A stretch of 64,000 bases of DNA from Heliopora coerulea. Its lineage: Eukaryota; Cnidaria; Anthozoa; Scleralcyonacea; Helioporidae. The notes under the pieces are model-generated. The model saw only the letters and a list, made by a program, of their open reading frames with translations, did not search any database and was not told where the DNA came from. The translations under genes were made by a program, and so were the position numbers. Shown in pieces: positions 54,501 through 64,000 of this stretch. Location: NCBI GenBank assembly GCA_030142905.1, contig JASJOG010000051.1, positions 454,501-518,500 on the forward strand, read 5' to 3'. Position 1 is the stretch's first letter, and the number at the start of each line of letters is the position of its first letter.

Positions 54501-57178
54501 TTCATTGGCGCGTTATCGATGTTTCTCGTAGCTCAGCAATGGAAGAGGAAAAAAGGTGGAATGGCAGAGAACGAAGTCGGAGATTTCGGGCGAAGAATAG
54601 AAAATCAAGACAAGAGCTTCAAAATTTGCGGGACTTTCTGACGTTCCATTATCCGAGTGTTTGGAGGGAGTTTTTGAGTAGTGGCTTCGTTGAAACGGCC
54701 CAAAGCGAGCACCTGGAACGACGACATCGACCCTTGCTGCTGCAAAGACAACTACCCGTACGGCGACAGGAACAAGAGTCCAGGCGGGTGCCGGAACAAC
54801 AGCCCGGGCAGCTACCGGAACAACAGCCCGGGCAGCTACCGGAACAACATCCTGAACAACAGCTAGACCAAAAGTCCACGCAGCAGCAGGAACAGCGATC
54901 CGCGCAGAAACAGGAACGAGTGCCTAAACAGCAACAGGAAAAACCGGTTGTACAGGACCAGGAAGGACAGCGCAACGAGCTACAGGAACTGATGCAGACA
55001 GTGGAGGGATTGATGGAAAGCAAATTGAATGAAATTGTTAAACAAAAACTAGACTTTCTAAACTCCTTTTAACATTAACTTAACAGAGTTTCAATGATTC
55101 AACATTGAGAGTCTCTCTCACATTGTTTTTAACCAAAGTATTTTCTCTGTTATGTTTTTACCACTTTCCGTTAAGGTCCGTTTACCCGAGGGATTTTTGG
55201 GTCGCATTTGTGATCTTGGTGTGTGGTAATAACCCCAGGACCGTCTACGCAGCAAGATTTCTGCTTATGATTCGCTCCAGGTCGTTGCCGTTGTTTTCGA
55301 GATCGTCGTGGCTTTAATCCATATACTAGGATCACAATCACACAAAATCACTCTTGTGAACGGGCCTATACGCTTACCAAAACAGTGGAACATCTAACGG
55401 AATGAATGAGATATAACATTAAAAGTTTTATGAAACTGCGTCAGCTTAGAGGTTGTTGAATATGGGGCAACACCTTCATAACCCTCAGAAATTCGGAACC
55501 GTCGCTTTATCTCTTCCACAAGTAAAAGGTAGAAATACGTTGTTGCCATCGAAGAACATCTTTGCCGATAAGTTGTCTTGATATTGCGGAAACTCTCTCG
55601 CCATTGGAATTCGCAAAGCTAGGAGTACGTTTCACCTTTGAATTAGGGATGGAGAGATGCAGTCTTGGCAAAAAACCATCTTGATAAAGGGGAAACTTTA
55701 ACTCTTCGAGAATACCTTCATCCTGAGATGCATTCAAGCAGCCAGTAAACATCGCGTCGGTTGTTAAAACGATGGAACCAAACCCGCCCTGAAGCCGGCA
55801 TGTCGTGCAATACAGCGGGCAGTGTGACTTGCTTCCATATTAACAGGCCCTAAAAGCTTAAACTTATGCTAAGTTATGTTTAAACGATTGTTCATCTGGT
55901 TTTTTTCATATTGTTAGCTTGAAGTGTACATGAAGTGAAAATTCCTGACTGACAAAAAACGAAGGAGACTTATTGGCGGACTGAAAAAAGAACTTCTTTT
56001 GTGCAAAGTGTATAGTGATTTTGTATAGTCTCGTAGGCGTAACTTATCTTTTGATTCGTCAAAATATTGTCGCAAAAAATATCGCGAATCGTCTTATATG
56101 AAAAACACAGAATTACCTGAAAAACAGGAATATTTCAACAAGCAACTGAGGAATGGAAAAATAATAGAAGGTAATCCCTTATCAGTTCAAATAACACAAA
56201 CTTAATTTTCATTCATGAGCACTTCACGCTCCCTAGTGACAAAGGTCTGTCCTTGTATTTCAAAAGCTAATCTCTTAAATGGACGTTCGTTCTTGTTGTT
56301 ATGAAGATGTTCAATTTTACGATGTTCTTTTCCTTTCCAGTAACGAATACCAAATATTTCAAAGAATTATCAAATTAGAGTACTCCTTTCCGTGTGGTTT
56401 TCCAGACGTTCCGAAGGAGTTGGTTGAGCGTCTTTTAGTGAGTACACGCATTTCGTGCTTTATTTGAGATTATTTAATAATTAATATATTAAAAATTCAT
56501 AAATTCATATACTATTAAGTAATAGATTATTTAATTATTGTTATTATTATTAGTTATTTTGTATGATGTGAATGTGCATTGTACTTCACAGAATTCTTTC
56601 TGGGTTCGATCTCTGTCCGGGGTAATCTCCCTCGCAACCGCTCTTAATCGTCGTGTCGCAATACTTCTCCCCTTCGAATAACTGCTTATCTGAGTGCAAC
56701 CTTCCTTACCTTCTCAAGATCAGCCAATCACAGCTAGGTTCCAAGAAATCGAGAGCCTCATCAAGTTCACAAGCAGAAATTTGCGGTAGTTTTCTTGTGA
56801 TCTGCTATTGGTTAAGATGAACCAATGAGTAGTGGCGTGTTAAGCAGCCGCTCGCCGGGATGAACATTGGGTGACGAAAATAGGAGCGGCCGCAAGGGAG
56901 TCAGAGGCTCAGACATTACCGTTCCCAGATCCCGTGTCATTTTTCTGAGTGCGGCCGAACGACGTGTTTTTGGGCTATGGAGGCAAATAAATACCGAATA
57001 ATAATGTAACTGGCAAAATGAATACAATAAATTTAACAAGAGGTAGATAGAGTCGTTTTGATTAGCAAAAACCGGGTGTCCTAATACTTACGACTTCTGG
57101 TGTCTGTTAGCTCAATGGTTACAACATCTAACCGGTCATTAGAATGTGACCGATTCGATCCCAGTCTGGGGCTTGGAA

Positions 57179-57219
<41 letters not shown>

Positions 57220-57272
57220 CAAAGTTCTGCAGCTTTGCATTGAGCACTCTGCTTACCGGGAAATCACCCATG

Positions 57273-57329
<57 letters not shown>

Positions 57330-60300
57330 CTTTCTCTCTGCTGTTTCTGAAGAGTCTAAGAACAACTCCAGTCAATCCAACACTGATTCAGATTTAGGTG
57401 AGCCAGTCCAGCCAAGGCACGCAAAGAATACTGTTATAATAGGTGATTCGATAATATCCAAGCTCTCTGGTTGGAAGATGTCTGACAAAATCAACAGAAT
57501 CCGCATTAGAGCCTTCTCTGGATCGAAGGTGGAAGATATGTCTGATTATATTAAGCCGACGCTGAAAACACAGCCCGACAATGTAATTCTCCACACAGGC
57601 ACAAACAATCTTCGTTTCGGTGAACCTCAACAAGTCGCTGAAAAAATTGTCCAAATTTGTGAACAGATTGAGGAAAGTTGTCCCAAAATAATCATAGGAG
57701 TTTCTGAGTTAACAGCTCGACAAGACTCAGTTGAACTGGAACGAAAGAGGGTTACTGTAAATAAAATTATCCGCTCCTTTTCTAAGTCAAGGAGCTGGAA
57801 AGTTATTTCACATGACAATATCGATCCAAGCTGCTTGAACGGACGAAAGTTGCATCTCAACATACAGGGAAAAATTAATATTACAAAGAATTTTAAAAAC
57901 TTCTTAAATAATTTAAATTGACCTGTCAATGGAAGCAATGATGACGACGTGTCGGTGAACTGACGAATCCCACAGGTAAGAGGTTTTAAAATGGTCTCGT
58001 TAAATGTTGCTAGTCTCCCCCTTCATATTGACGAGATTCGAGCCTGGCTAGATGATCAAATTGATATCGATCCAATTGCTATAAATGAAACTAGGCTCGA
58101 TGATAGAATACCTAATAACATGGTGAAACTACGCGACTATGAGTTAGTGAAGAAAGACCGTAACCGATGTGGTGGTGGCGTCTGTGTTTATATTAAAGAT
58201 CATATTAACTTCCGCGTTCGACACGATTTATTGACGAATGACAGAGAGGCCATCGCTGTTGAAGTTATCAAAACAAACAGTAAACCTTTTGCTATGATAA
58301 TTGCTTATAGAGCGCCTGACTGTAATACTGATATATTTTTCGATCATATATCAAATGCCATCAAAGTGCTTGATTACGAATCAAAAGAAATATATATGAT
58401 AGGTGAACTCAACTGTGATTTACTTAGTAATAGGACTCACCGACCAACCGCTATATTAAACTCGCTATCTGAAATTTACCAACTTGAACAACTTATCACT
58501 GAGCTCACAAGATGCACTGTAAACATTAGAACCCTAATTGACGTGGCTTACACCAATTGTCCGAAAAGAGTTCTTGCATCTGGAGTGCTACATTTGGGAA
58601 TAAGTATTAAGTGACCATAGTCTCATTTACGTAATACGAAAGGTCGCCATCCCGTATAAAAAGTCACACTTAATTGCCAAAGTCAGAAATATGAAAAATT
58701 TTAACGCTGATTGTTTTATAGCCGACTTAAAAAACATCTCTTGGTTAAACGTCAATCTGATGGATGTTAATGAGCGGTGGGAATTATGGAAAAGCATGTT
58801 TTTGTCTATCATTGATATACATGCACCATTTAAGACAAAAAGATTAAGAAATAAAAAGAGTCTTTGGATGACTTCACAAATAAAACAGTTCCTTGTGAAC
58901 CGAGATAGGCTCAAGAAGGCGGCAGTGCTATCGAACAATGCGAGTGATTGGCAGAATTTCAAATATGCTAGAAACAACTGTAATAATTTAATAAAGGAAG
59001 CTAAGAGTAAGTATTATCACCGCTTTTTTGAGGTTAACTCGGCAAATCATAAAGAAGTATGGAACTCAATTAACGAACTGATGTCTCGAAATATTGAGCC
59101 CTGTAAGATCCCTGTTCTTGAAAGTAAAAACCTTGAAATTGACAATGATATGGACAAAGCGGAATTGTTTAACAAACACTTTTCTGAAATTGGGTTGAAA
59201 TTGGCGTCAACAGGCACTCAAACTGCACGATCACAGTCGGACTACTTACAAACAACAACTACCGTGTTTACCTTGAATCCAACATCACCTAATGTTGTTT
59301 GTAAGCTGCTTAGTCTGATACCAGATAAGAAAGCTACTGGATTAGACCAAATTCCAATTAAACTTCTTAAGCATGCAGCGTCTATAATTTCTGAACCATT
59401 GTGCGATTTATTTAATTTCTCTATTCAAACAGCTGTGTTTCCTGACAAGTGGAAACTAGCAAGAGTAACACCAATCCACAAAGGCGACGCTAAAGACAAT
59501 GTCAACAACTACAGGCCAATCTCAGTTCTAAGTGCCGTCTGTAAAGTTGTTGAGCGCATTGTTTACGACCAGTTATACTCTTATCTTAACCAGAATAACT
59601 TATTGTATGAAAAACAATCGGGCTTTCTACCACTTTACTCCACCACAACAGCACTTCTAGATGCAACAACTGAATGGCTGACCAACATGGACAAGGGACT
59701 TCCTTAACTCTGTAATATATCTGGATCTAGCGAAGGCATTTGACACTGTCAACCATGATATATTACCTAGTAAGCTTCATAGCTATGGAATAGACGCAAA
59801 TAGTTTATGTTGGTTTCACTCATACTTGCAAAATCGTACACAAAAATGTTTCGTGAATGGCTATTTATCAAATGAATGCGCACTTAATTGTGGCGTTCCG
59901 CAAGGCTCCATTCATGGGTTATTATTATTTCTCATTTATATTAATGATTTTCCACACTGTCTCCAGCATTCCACTGCTCGAATGTATGCTGACGACACAA
60001 ATATTACCACAACTGGATCATCAATTAGAGAAATAATAACACTCGCGAACGAAGATCTTAATAATGTGAGTGAATGGCTAAAACCAAATAAACTTAGCCT
60101 AAATGTAACAAAAACTGAACACATGTTTATTGGGTCTGACGACAACCTTGACAAATGAAGAGAAATTCCGATGTTATATATTGATAAAAAACCCATAAAA
60201 AGAGTGCATGTAACTAAATCTCTTGGAGTATACATAGACGAAAGATTGTCGTGGGTACATCATATTAATAACACGTCTAGGAAAGTAAGTGTTGGAATTT

Positions 60301-60920
60301 CAGGCCTTCGACAAGTAAGACGATTTGTTCCACATCAAACATTAATTACTATATATAACTCACTAATTCAACCATTATTTGATTACTGCGATGTCGTCTG
60401 GGACAATATGCCCTCTACAACTGCAAACAGATTACAAAAATTGCAAAATCGAGCTGGTAGGGTGATTACATGCCAAGGCTATGAGGTCAGATCCAGTGAA
60501 ATAAGGCAGCAACTAAAATGGATATGTCTTGCCGAATCTCGGGCTAAGCATAAGCTAATAATGATGTACAAAGTCTTGAATAATATGGCCCCCTCCTATT
60601 TGCGAGACCATGTTAAGATGTCTACCATTAACAACAAGTATACGCTGCGGAACCGGAAATTGTGCTTGGTTTTACCTAAAGCCCGCACTGAATATTTGCG
60701 AAAAAGCTTCGCGTTTTCTGGATCAAAAATTTGGAACAATCTGCCAGAAAATGTAAAATGCAGTGAAAATGTCAAATATTTCAAAAGAAGTATCTCATCA
60801 TTTGCTTCCAACTAAATTGTAGTTAGTTTTTAACTTGTAAATATTCTTTTTTTTCAATGTCGGCTTTCTTGTAAAGCAGTAATTTTTACTCAAGAAACTC
60901 CGAATTTGAATAAATATTTT

Positions 60921-60989
<69 letters not shown>

Positions 60990-61215
60990 CTCTTTCTTTC
61001 TCTCTCTCTTTCTCTTTCTTACTCTATCTCTCCATCTGTCTGTCTATTTGTCAGTTTATCTGTCTATCTGTCTGTCTATCTAAATTTCAGAACAAATATT
61101 AATGCCCAGCAAAGTACACGCAATAAGGCCATGATTTGTAAAAGATTATGAAATTGAGATTCCCGCCTGGATCTGTCTATCTGTCCGTCCGTCCGTCCGT
61201 CCGTCCGTCCGTCTG

Positions 61216-61288
<73 letters not shown>

Positions 61289-64000
61289 ATATGTATGTGT
61301 GTGTGTGTGTGTGTATATATGTATATACAGGTCCACCAAAAAAATGTATACACACTTCAGGAAAAGAAAATCGTGTATAAATATTTTAATACTAAGTTTA
61401 TTCAGAAATCACGAGATTAATACAAGTTACCTTTGGCCTCTACAATTACAAGAGTTATCGTAATTTGATCAAACTGAGAAGAAGGTCCACAGACGGCAAC
61501 TGTTAATGTGTGTATACATTTTTTTGGCGGACCCTGTATATATATATATATATATATATTATATAACTTATCACAAACCTCCTTGTCCCTAGTTTTAAAA
61601 CCATTTATAACTGACAAGATAAAACTTTTAAAAAACTTTATTTCAACGTTTTGGGGATTCCTTATGGGCAAGCCTTGACAGTTAAACGGATTTGTAGTAC
61701 AGAGGAGAGTTATAGAGATAGATTACGAGATCTTCGTAGTGATTTTATAAAAAGAGGTTTTAAGGAAAACTTGGTAGATTCTGAATTTGAGAGGGCCAAA
61801 GCTAAGACCAGGGAGAGTCTCCTTTGTCAAGATAGTAATAGAAAAGATATTAAAAGAAATAAGAGATTGCCATTAGTTATAACGTTTCACCCTGCATTGT
61901 CGGGGGTGGGTAAAATTGATTCACTCTGGCCTATTTTGCATGCCTCGGAGGACATGAGAAGTATTTTTGAAGAAAAGCCGATGGTAGTATACCGGAGACC
62001 AAAGAATTTAAAGGATAATTTAGTGAGGTCTAAACTGAAGGGAGAAGGTAGTGGGGATAAGGGTATGCGAAAGTGTGGTAAATCACGCTGCCAAATTTGC
62101 AATTTTGTGGAGGAAGGTTCTACATTTTGTAGAAATGGTCGTATATTTTATATTAATTATTTGTTCGATTGCGATTCGGCAGGGGTGATTTACCTTATAA
62201 TATGTAAAAAGTGTTTGAAGATTTATGTGGGCAGTACAATAACATCTTTCAGGAGGAGGTTTAATAACCATAAAAGTAGTGTTAAAAGGTATGGTAATGG
62301 CCAAAGGGGTATACCGGGAGAACATTTGTATGCCCATTTTTATGAGGAGGATCATGAGGGAATTAAAGGTATGTTAGTAAAAATTGTTGATAGGACGGAT
62401 GTATCAGACTCAACTAAAAGGGAAGGTTTTTGGACATATAAATTGGATTCATTTGTACCTAAAGGTTTGAACCTTAGGGACTTCTTTTGAGTATTTTTAA
62501 CGGATTTTTTAATTATTAAGTAATGCTGTGTATATAAGGAGCATCTTCTATCTTGTAGTTCTTATTCTTGACAAAGGGGCAGCGCCCCGAAACGTAGAAA
62601 TAAAGTTTTTTAAAAGTTTTATCTTGTCAATTATATATTATATACGTATATATAGAGAGAAAAGGTTTTGATTGTCTAACACAAGTAGAATTATAGAAGA
62701 AAGTGTATATTGTGATAACAATGGAGACTATAAATAAGTTAACCACTCATTTCGCCCAAACGTATTCGCTTTTATTAAAGCTCTTCAGGTGCTAACTAAA
62801 TAGCATAGCCACTTCAGCATAGCCACTCAAACGGTTCCGTCTGTAGTTATATATATATATATATATATGCGGAATACGTTGTGCTGAAGTGCATGTGCTC
62901 TGTTCTTGAATCTTAGGTTTTAGATCCCACAAAAAGACTTGGTTGCGATGAAATGGGAGGATATCCACCTTTAAAGGCTGACCCGTTTTACCAAGGTAAT
63001 ATCATGATTACCTCACTTCTCCACATTCCTAGAGGATTATTTGATGCCCATATTTCTCTCGCGTAAGCTCGGTGTCCAAATTCACCTAGCCTGGTAACCT
63101 CCTTAAACCCCTTTCAGGATCTGGACTTTCAGTAAATACGATTCCATCAGGATATCATAACTTTCAAGTTTTCCAAGCCTGCGTCGCAGCCCGACTTTCA
63201 CGTCAAAAAAGTGGGTCTGCGTAATAACGAACGTATCCGTGTTCTGCATGGGCCTTACATGGTTGCATGATTTTATACAAAAGATTCTGATTGCCTTATG
63301 CAAATAAATTTGCTACTTCTCGGTATGTCTAACGGCAGGGTCTGTATTTCTGACAAAACGTTGAATTACTCTTTGCCTCTCACAAGAGGTCTTTCGTAAG
63401 GTTTATCGATTTTCTTGATAAAAAGATTGTATTCTGTTACTTCCATTCCCGAGTAAACTACTGTATAAGCACAACTGCCTGCAAGATTGATCTGTCAAAT
63501 TCACGTACAAAATCAAAACATCGAAACCGAAAAAGGGGAGGACTGGCACGGATATGCGAGTCAATCACGACACGAATCTCGTTAGAATGTAAGAACCCGT
63601 AAAGCAATCAGAATCTATTATATAAAATCGGGCAACCATGCAAGGCGCAGAACACGGACTTGTTCGTTATTACGCAGACCCACTTTCTTCCGTGTGGAAG
63701 TCGAGCTGCGACGCAGGCTAAGTTTCCCTCCCCCAACACTATAGTTACTTCGTAACTCCTCAACATGTTTCTCCATCGTGCAAGGAATTGTGACGTCCTT
63801 GGGCTCAAAATTTTAACGGATTGAACAGTTAAATATCTCAACAGTGATAACGATGGTCATAATAACATTAGTCTAATAAATGACGCGATTTAACGTGAAA
63901 ATTTCGTTTTAGGTATTAATTGGGAAAACCTTCCCAAAGAGACTCCTCCACGATTGTTGCCTTACTTACCACCGACCTCGGCGGATGTACCTGAGTTCTG
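39163..64000 (+). CDS. PDPK1: PDPK1, 3-phosphoinositide-dependent protein kinase 1 (gene, partial)
   Basis: Host AGC-type kinase that phosphorylates the activation loops of AKT, S6K, SGK and related kinases at the plasma membrane and in the cytosol. Exons: 39163-39270, 40466-40508, 43145-43282, 44562-44614, 44844-44935, 47171-47274, 47986-48061, 48558-48626, 56341-56437, 62917-62995, 63913-64000 and beyond. All junctions follow GT-AG and all phases match. Landmarks in order: GEGSYST loop, AMKILEK lysine, HRDLKPEN catalytic loop, [22 protein letters not shown]-loop with the autophosphorylated Ser, SSDLWALGC and LDPTKRLGC. No stop or frameshift is seen. The PH domain must lie past the window. 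The long introns are filled with transposons. Confidence 0.95.
40466..40508 (+). CDS. PDPK1: PDPK1 exon: beta-strands around the catalytic lysine
   Basis: Acceptor TTATTCCAG, donor GTAGGT. It encodes [14 protein letters not shown] plus one base; the codon completed by the next exon gives the AMK of the VAIK motif. Confidence 0.88.
42515..42556. repeat. AT microsatellite
   Basis: An uninterrupted (AT)n run of about 42 bases inside the fold-back element. Confidence 0.9.
42580..42622 (+). ncRNA. Hammerhead ribozyme candidate, canonical core
   Basis: CTGACGA (the CUGANGA box) at 42589-42595, a stem-loop GGGC-CTTC-GCTC, and GAAA-CGT-T at 42609-42616 occur in the right order and spacing. ACGT is self-complementary, as in the minimal stem III of dimeric hammerheads in Penelope-like elements, and T42616 would be the cleavage-site base. 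The bases following (AGAAAA) can pair partly with the TTTTCTTT before the core for helix I. All invariant core bases are present. Confidence 0.6.
43145..43282 (+). CDS. PDPK1: PDPK1 exon: kinase N-lobe
   Basis: Acceptor TATATTAG, donor GTATCC. It encodes [20 protein letters not shown], then the helix C region and [18 protein letters not shown]. Residues of the PIF-pocket helix lie here. Confidence 0.93.
44562..44614 (+). CDS. PDPK1: PDPK1 exon: hinge region
   Basis: Acceptor CTCAACAG, donor GTAAGT. It encodes [17 protein letters not shown], the hinge and start of the C-lobe. Confidence 0.92.
44844..44935 (+). CDS. PDPK1: PDPK1 exon: helix E to the HRD histidine
   Basis: Acceptor CTTTCCAG, donor GTGAGT. 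It encodes [18 protein letters not shown] and HGLGIIHR, with the Arg codon shared with the next exon. Confidence 0.93.
44985..45180. repeat. Dispersed repeat, copy B, with tRNA-like B box
   Basis: A relative of copy A at 38845-39105: GAAGTCAACTGAAAAATGTT and CTCTGAGAATGATTCC. It contains GAGCGGGATTTGAACTCG, the inverse of a tRNA B box, and an inner palindrome around GTTGACT. It may derive from a tRNA-type SINE; no complete tRNA fold could be drawn. Confidence 0.5.
46089..46209. mobile_element. Mariner-type MITE, 121 bp
   Basis: AGGCCCAGTTCAAACGTCGA at the left and its inverse at the right form about 45-bp arms; the element is flanked by TA on both sides. Inserted in a TACTCGTCTT-type low-complexity tract. 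Confidence 0.7.
47171..47274 (+). CDS. PDPK1: PDPK1 exon: catalytic loop and DFG
   Basis: Acceptor TTTGATAG, donor GTAAAT. It encodes [20 protein letters not shown] and [14 protein letters not shown], with the catalytic Asp, the metal-binding Asn and the DFG Asp all present. Confidence 0.95.
47986..48061 (+). CDS. PDPK1: PDPK1 exon: activation loop
   Basis: Acceptor CGTTCTAG, donor GTATGT. It encodes [18 protein letters not shown]. The Ser in NSFVGT corresponds to the autophosphorylated T-loop Ser of human PDK1 (Ser241). Confidence 0.95.
48558..48626 (+). CDS. PDPK1: PDPK1 exon: helix F
   Basis: Acceptor TTCTGTAG, donor GTAAGA, 69 bases. It encodes [20 protein letters not shown] then RA. 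Found by the phases required by its neighbours, which both agree. Confidence 0.93.
51097..51622 (-). CDS. Two adjacent unassigned ORFs, possible old pseudogene
   Basis: Minus-strand ORFs 51359-51622 (87 aa) and 51097-51348 (83 aa) follow each other 10 bases apart in different frames. Both have protein-like composition: the first includes [20 protein letters not shown], the second [18 protein letters not shown]. They may be one frameshifted reading frame. No family recognised; they lie antisense in a PDPK1 intron. Confidence 0.25.
52237..52438. mobile_element. MITE with GGGCC(C/G)TTCACACT ends
   Basis: GGGGCCGTTCACACT at the left and AGTGTGAACGGGCCC at the right form inverted ends. The interior is made of GATCGATCT- and GATCTGAGA-type palindromic units. 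No coding capacity. Confidence 0.6.
53474..53562. repeat. Tandem duplication of a CTGGC...GCCAG unit
   Basis: A 44-base unit (TCATTTTACTCTGGCCAACG then CCAGGTTAGTTTATC) is present twice in tandem with a few differences. Related palindromic cores occur at about 36940, 38495 and 41493. Confidence 0.7.
54539..55072 (+). CDS. Gln-rich ORF inside a PDPK1 intron, 177 aa
   Basis: I take the Met at 54539 ([20 protein letters not shown]) as the start; the longer frame begins at 54494. A basic N-terminal helix is followed by [18 protein letters not shown], then a Gln/Pro/Arg-rich stretch with PEQQPGQL repeated, and a C-terminal coiled coil ([20 protein letters not shown]). A complete ORF with stop on the same strand as PDPK1, so it might be a retrocopy, a transposon gene or a nested gene. 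Family unknown. Confidence 0.4.
   Translation: MEEEKRWNGRERSRRFRAKNRKSRQELQNLRDFLTFHYPSVWREFLSSGFVETAQSEHLERRHRPLLLQRQLPVRRQEQESRRVPEQQPGQLPEQQPGQLPEQHPEQQLDQKSTQQQEQRSAQKQERVPKQQQEKPVVQDQEGQRNELQELMQTVEGLMESKLNEIVKQKLDFLNSF
56341..56437 (+). CDS. PDPK1: PDPK1 exon: helices after helix F
   Basis: Acceptor CTTTCCAG, donor GTGAGT. It encodes [17 protein letters not shown] and [10 protein letters not shown]. Phase fits both neighbours. Confidence 0.94.
57099..57171 (+). repeat. tRNA-derived SINE head
   Basis: GTTAGCTCAATGGTT matches a Pol III A box and GATTCGATCCC a B box at tRNA spacing (about 35 bases apart). The rest does not make a proper tRNA (stems do not pair well), so it is better read as a SINE 5' part. 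A (TA)n run follows at 57181-57218. Confidence 0.5.
57181..57340. repeat. AT and TC microsatellites
   Basis: (AT)n at about 57181-57218 and (TC)n/(TTTCTC)n at about 57273-57340, directly before the LINE. Confidence 0.9.
57341..60920 (+). mobile_element. CR1/L2-type LINE, nearly full ORFs, dead
   Basis: ORF1 remnant to 57921 carries an SGNH/GDSL esterase fold ([29 protein letters not shown]), known from CR1-group ORF1 proteins. ORF2 from 57991 has the APE endonuclease ([15 protein letters not shown], then GELN where GDFN is expected), broken at about 58600 by a short insertion with phase change. RT follows at 58691-60158: [10 protein letters not shown], a phase change near 59700, [26 protein letters not shown] and YADDTN. 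A TGA at 60156-60158 separates the last part (to 60815), which ends [13 protein letters not shown]. The 3' end runs into a TC-rich tract. It lies in PDPK1 intron 56438-62916, same strand as the host gene. At least three breaks make it inactive. Confidence 0.9.
60921..61020. repeat. TC-rich microsatellite at LINE 3' end
   Basis: (TC)n with TTTC interruptions begins straight after AATAAATATTT of the LINE 3' end; CR1-like elements often end in short tandem repeats, so it may be the element's own tail, later expanded. Confidence 0.75.
61170..61290. repeat. CCGT and TCTA tetranucleotide arrays
   Basis: (CCGT)n at about 61184-61211 passes directly into (CTAT)n to about 61288, then a short GT/TA tract. 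Confidence 0.9.
61328..61536. mobile_element. Tc1/mariner-type MITE, 209 bp
   Basis: CAGGTCCACCAAAAAAATGT at the left and its near-inverse (ending TTTTTTTGGCGGACCCTG) at the right, flanked by TA on both sides. The inverted ends continue through GTATACACA. Size and TA duplication fit a non-autonomous IS630/Tc1/mariner element. Confidence 0.85.
61612..62629 (+). mobile_element. Penelope-like element, 5'-truncated, with inverted terminal copies
   Basis: An open frame at 61651-62490 gives 279 residues: the end of the PLE reverse transcriptase ([28 protein letters not shown]), a Cys-rich linker (CGKSRCQIC) and a GIY-YIG endonuclease ([18 protein letters not shown], then [10 protein letters not shown], later EGFWTYKLD). 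The RT catalytic part is missing, so the element is truncated. 45 bases at the left (61612-61656) are the inverse of 62585-62629 at the right, with two or three mismatches, an arrangement known for PLE terminal repeats. A hammerhead-like motif lies at the right end. Confidence 0.88.
62560..62600 (+). ncRNA. Degenerate hammerhead-like motif of the Penelope-like element
   Basis: TTGACAA at 62568-62574, a strong stem GGGGC/GCCCC, then GAAACGT-A at 62589-62596. It has the layout of the 42.6-kb motif, but the CUGANGA box differs at two invariant positions (first C and the second G), so activity is doubtful. GAA after the cleavage base can pair with TTC before the core. Confidence 0.45.
62917..62995 (+). 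CDS. PDPK1: PDPK1 exon: end of kinase domain
   Basis: Acceptor AATCTTAG, donor GTAATA. It encodes [20 protein letters not shown] and ADPFYQ, the AGC-kinase LDxxxRLG signature. Confidence 0.95.
63165..63730. repeat. Large imperfect inverted repeat in a PDPK1 intron
   Basis: The stretch 63165-63305 (GCCTGCGTCGCAGC, GTGGGTCTGCGTAATAACGA, GATTCTGATTGC) recurs inverted at 63600-63722, about 85% alike by eye, with about 300 bases between. Probably a fold-back or MITE-like element. Confidence 0.65.
63913..64000 (+). CDS. PDPK1: PDPK1 exon, cut by window end
   Basis: Acceptor TCGTTTTAG; encodes [20 protein letters not shown] and TSADVPEF, the start of the linker to the PH domain. Open to the last base. 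Confidence 0.93.

Larger units (their letters stand above)
48627..56340. other. 7.7-kb PDPK1 intron
   Basis: Mostly unique AT-rich DNA. It holds short inverted-repeat elements (for example 50205-50450 with TCATATGATCGG and its inverse, and 52237-52438), a duplicated CTGGC...GCCAG unit at 53474-53562, unassigned minus-strand ORFs at 51097-51622 and a Gln-rich plus-strand ORF at 54539-55072. Confidence 0.6.

Noticed and set aside
57099..57171. Functional tRNA gene
   Set aside because: A and B boxes are present but the acceptor and anticodon stems do not pair properly; a SINE head is more likely.
60906..61420. Ser/Leu-rich and Tyr/Leu-rich ORFs
   Set aside because: Translations of TC and TCTA microsatellites.

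Overview
The window looks like nuclear DNA of an anthozoan cnidarian (coral or sea anemone type). It is AT-rich, has intronless rhodopsin-like receptor genes in a tandem family, one host kinase gene whose exons are far apart, and many transposable elements. This is inferred from gene families and repeat types; no species is assigned.

Layout. Positions 1-14.9 kb: mostly non-coding DNA with a LINE fragment (about 2.9-3.3 kb) and three paralogous class A GPCR genes, all on the minus strand (4244-5176 intact, 7873-8844 intact, 12159-13096 broken). Positions 15.0-34.3 kb: one complete but decayed Polinton/Maverick, 15026-34254, with terminal inverted repeats and a 6-bp target duplication (AACGAA). 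Its leftward block encodes a small protein, packaging ATPase, major capsid protein, a membrane protein, a chromodomain integrase and a probable minor capsid protein. Its rightward block encodes structural and fibre-like proteins, about ten small accessory genes (two BRO-N proteins, one fused to a nuclease-like domain and zinc finger; a RING protein; an AT-hook/zinc-finger protein; a zinc-ribbon protein; small membrane proteins) and a protein-primed family B DNA polymerase that ends at the right repeat. Most core genes carry stops or frameshifts. Three later insertions sit in it: a hAT derivative and two hairpin elements, each hairpin with a 13-bp target duplication.

Positions 37.7-64.0 kb: a plus-strand host gene for 3-phosphoinositide-dependent protein kinase 1 (PDPK1). 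Eleven exons with matching phases cover the N-terminal linker and nearly all of the kinase domain; the PH domain lies beyond the window. Its introns hold a fold-back element with a canonical hammerhead-ribozyme core, several MITEs, a tRNA-derived SINE head, a LINE with an esterase ORF1 and APE/RT ORF2 (57.3-60.9 kb), a mariner-type MITE and a 5'-truncated Penelope-like element with a GIY-YIG endonuclease (61.6-62.6 kb).

How the parts relate: the Polinton genes once formed a virus-like unit (integrase, PolB, ATPase, capsid). Nearly every one is preceded by a short TATA-rich stretch, and five small genes before PolB share a longer upstream block, so the element seems to have had its own promoter code. 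The most unusual material is this accessory block and the two hairpin insertions.
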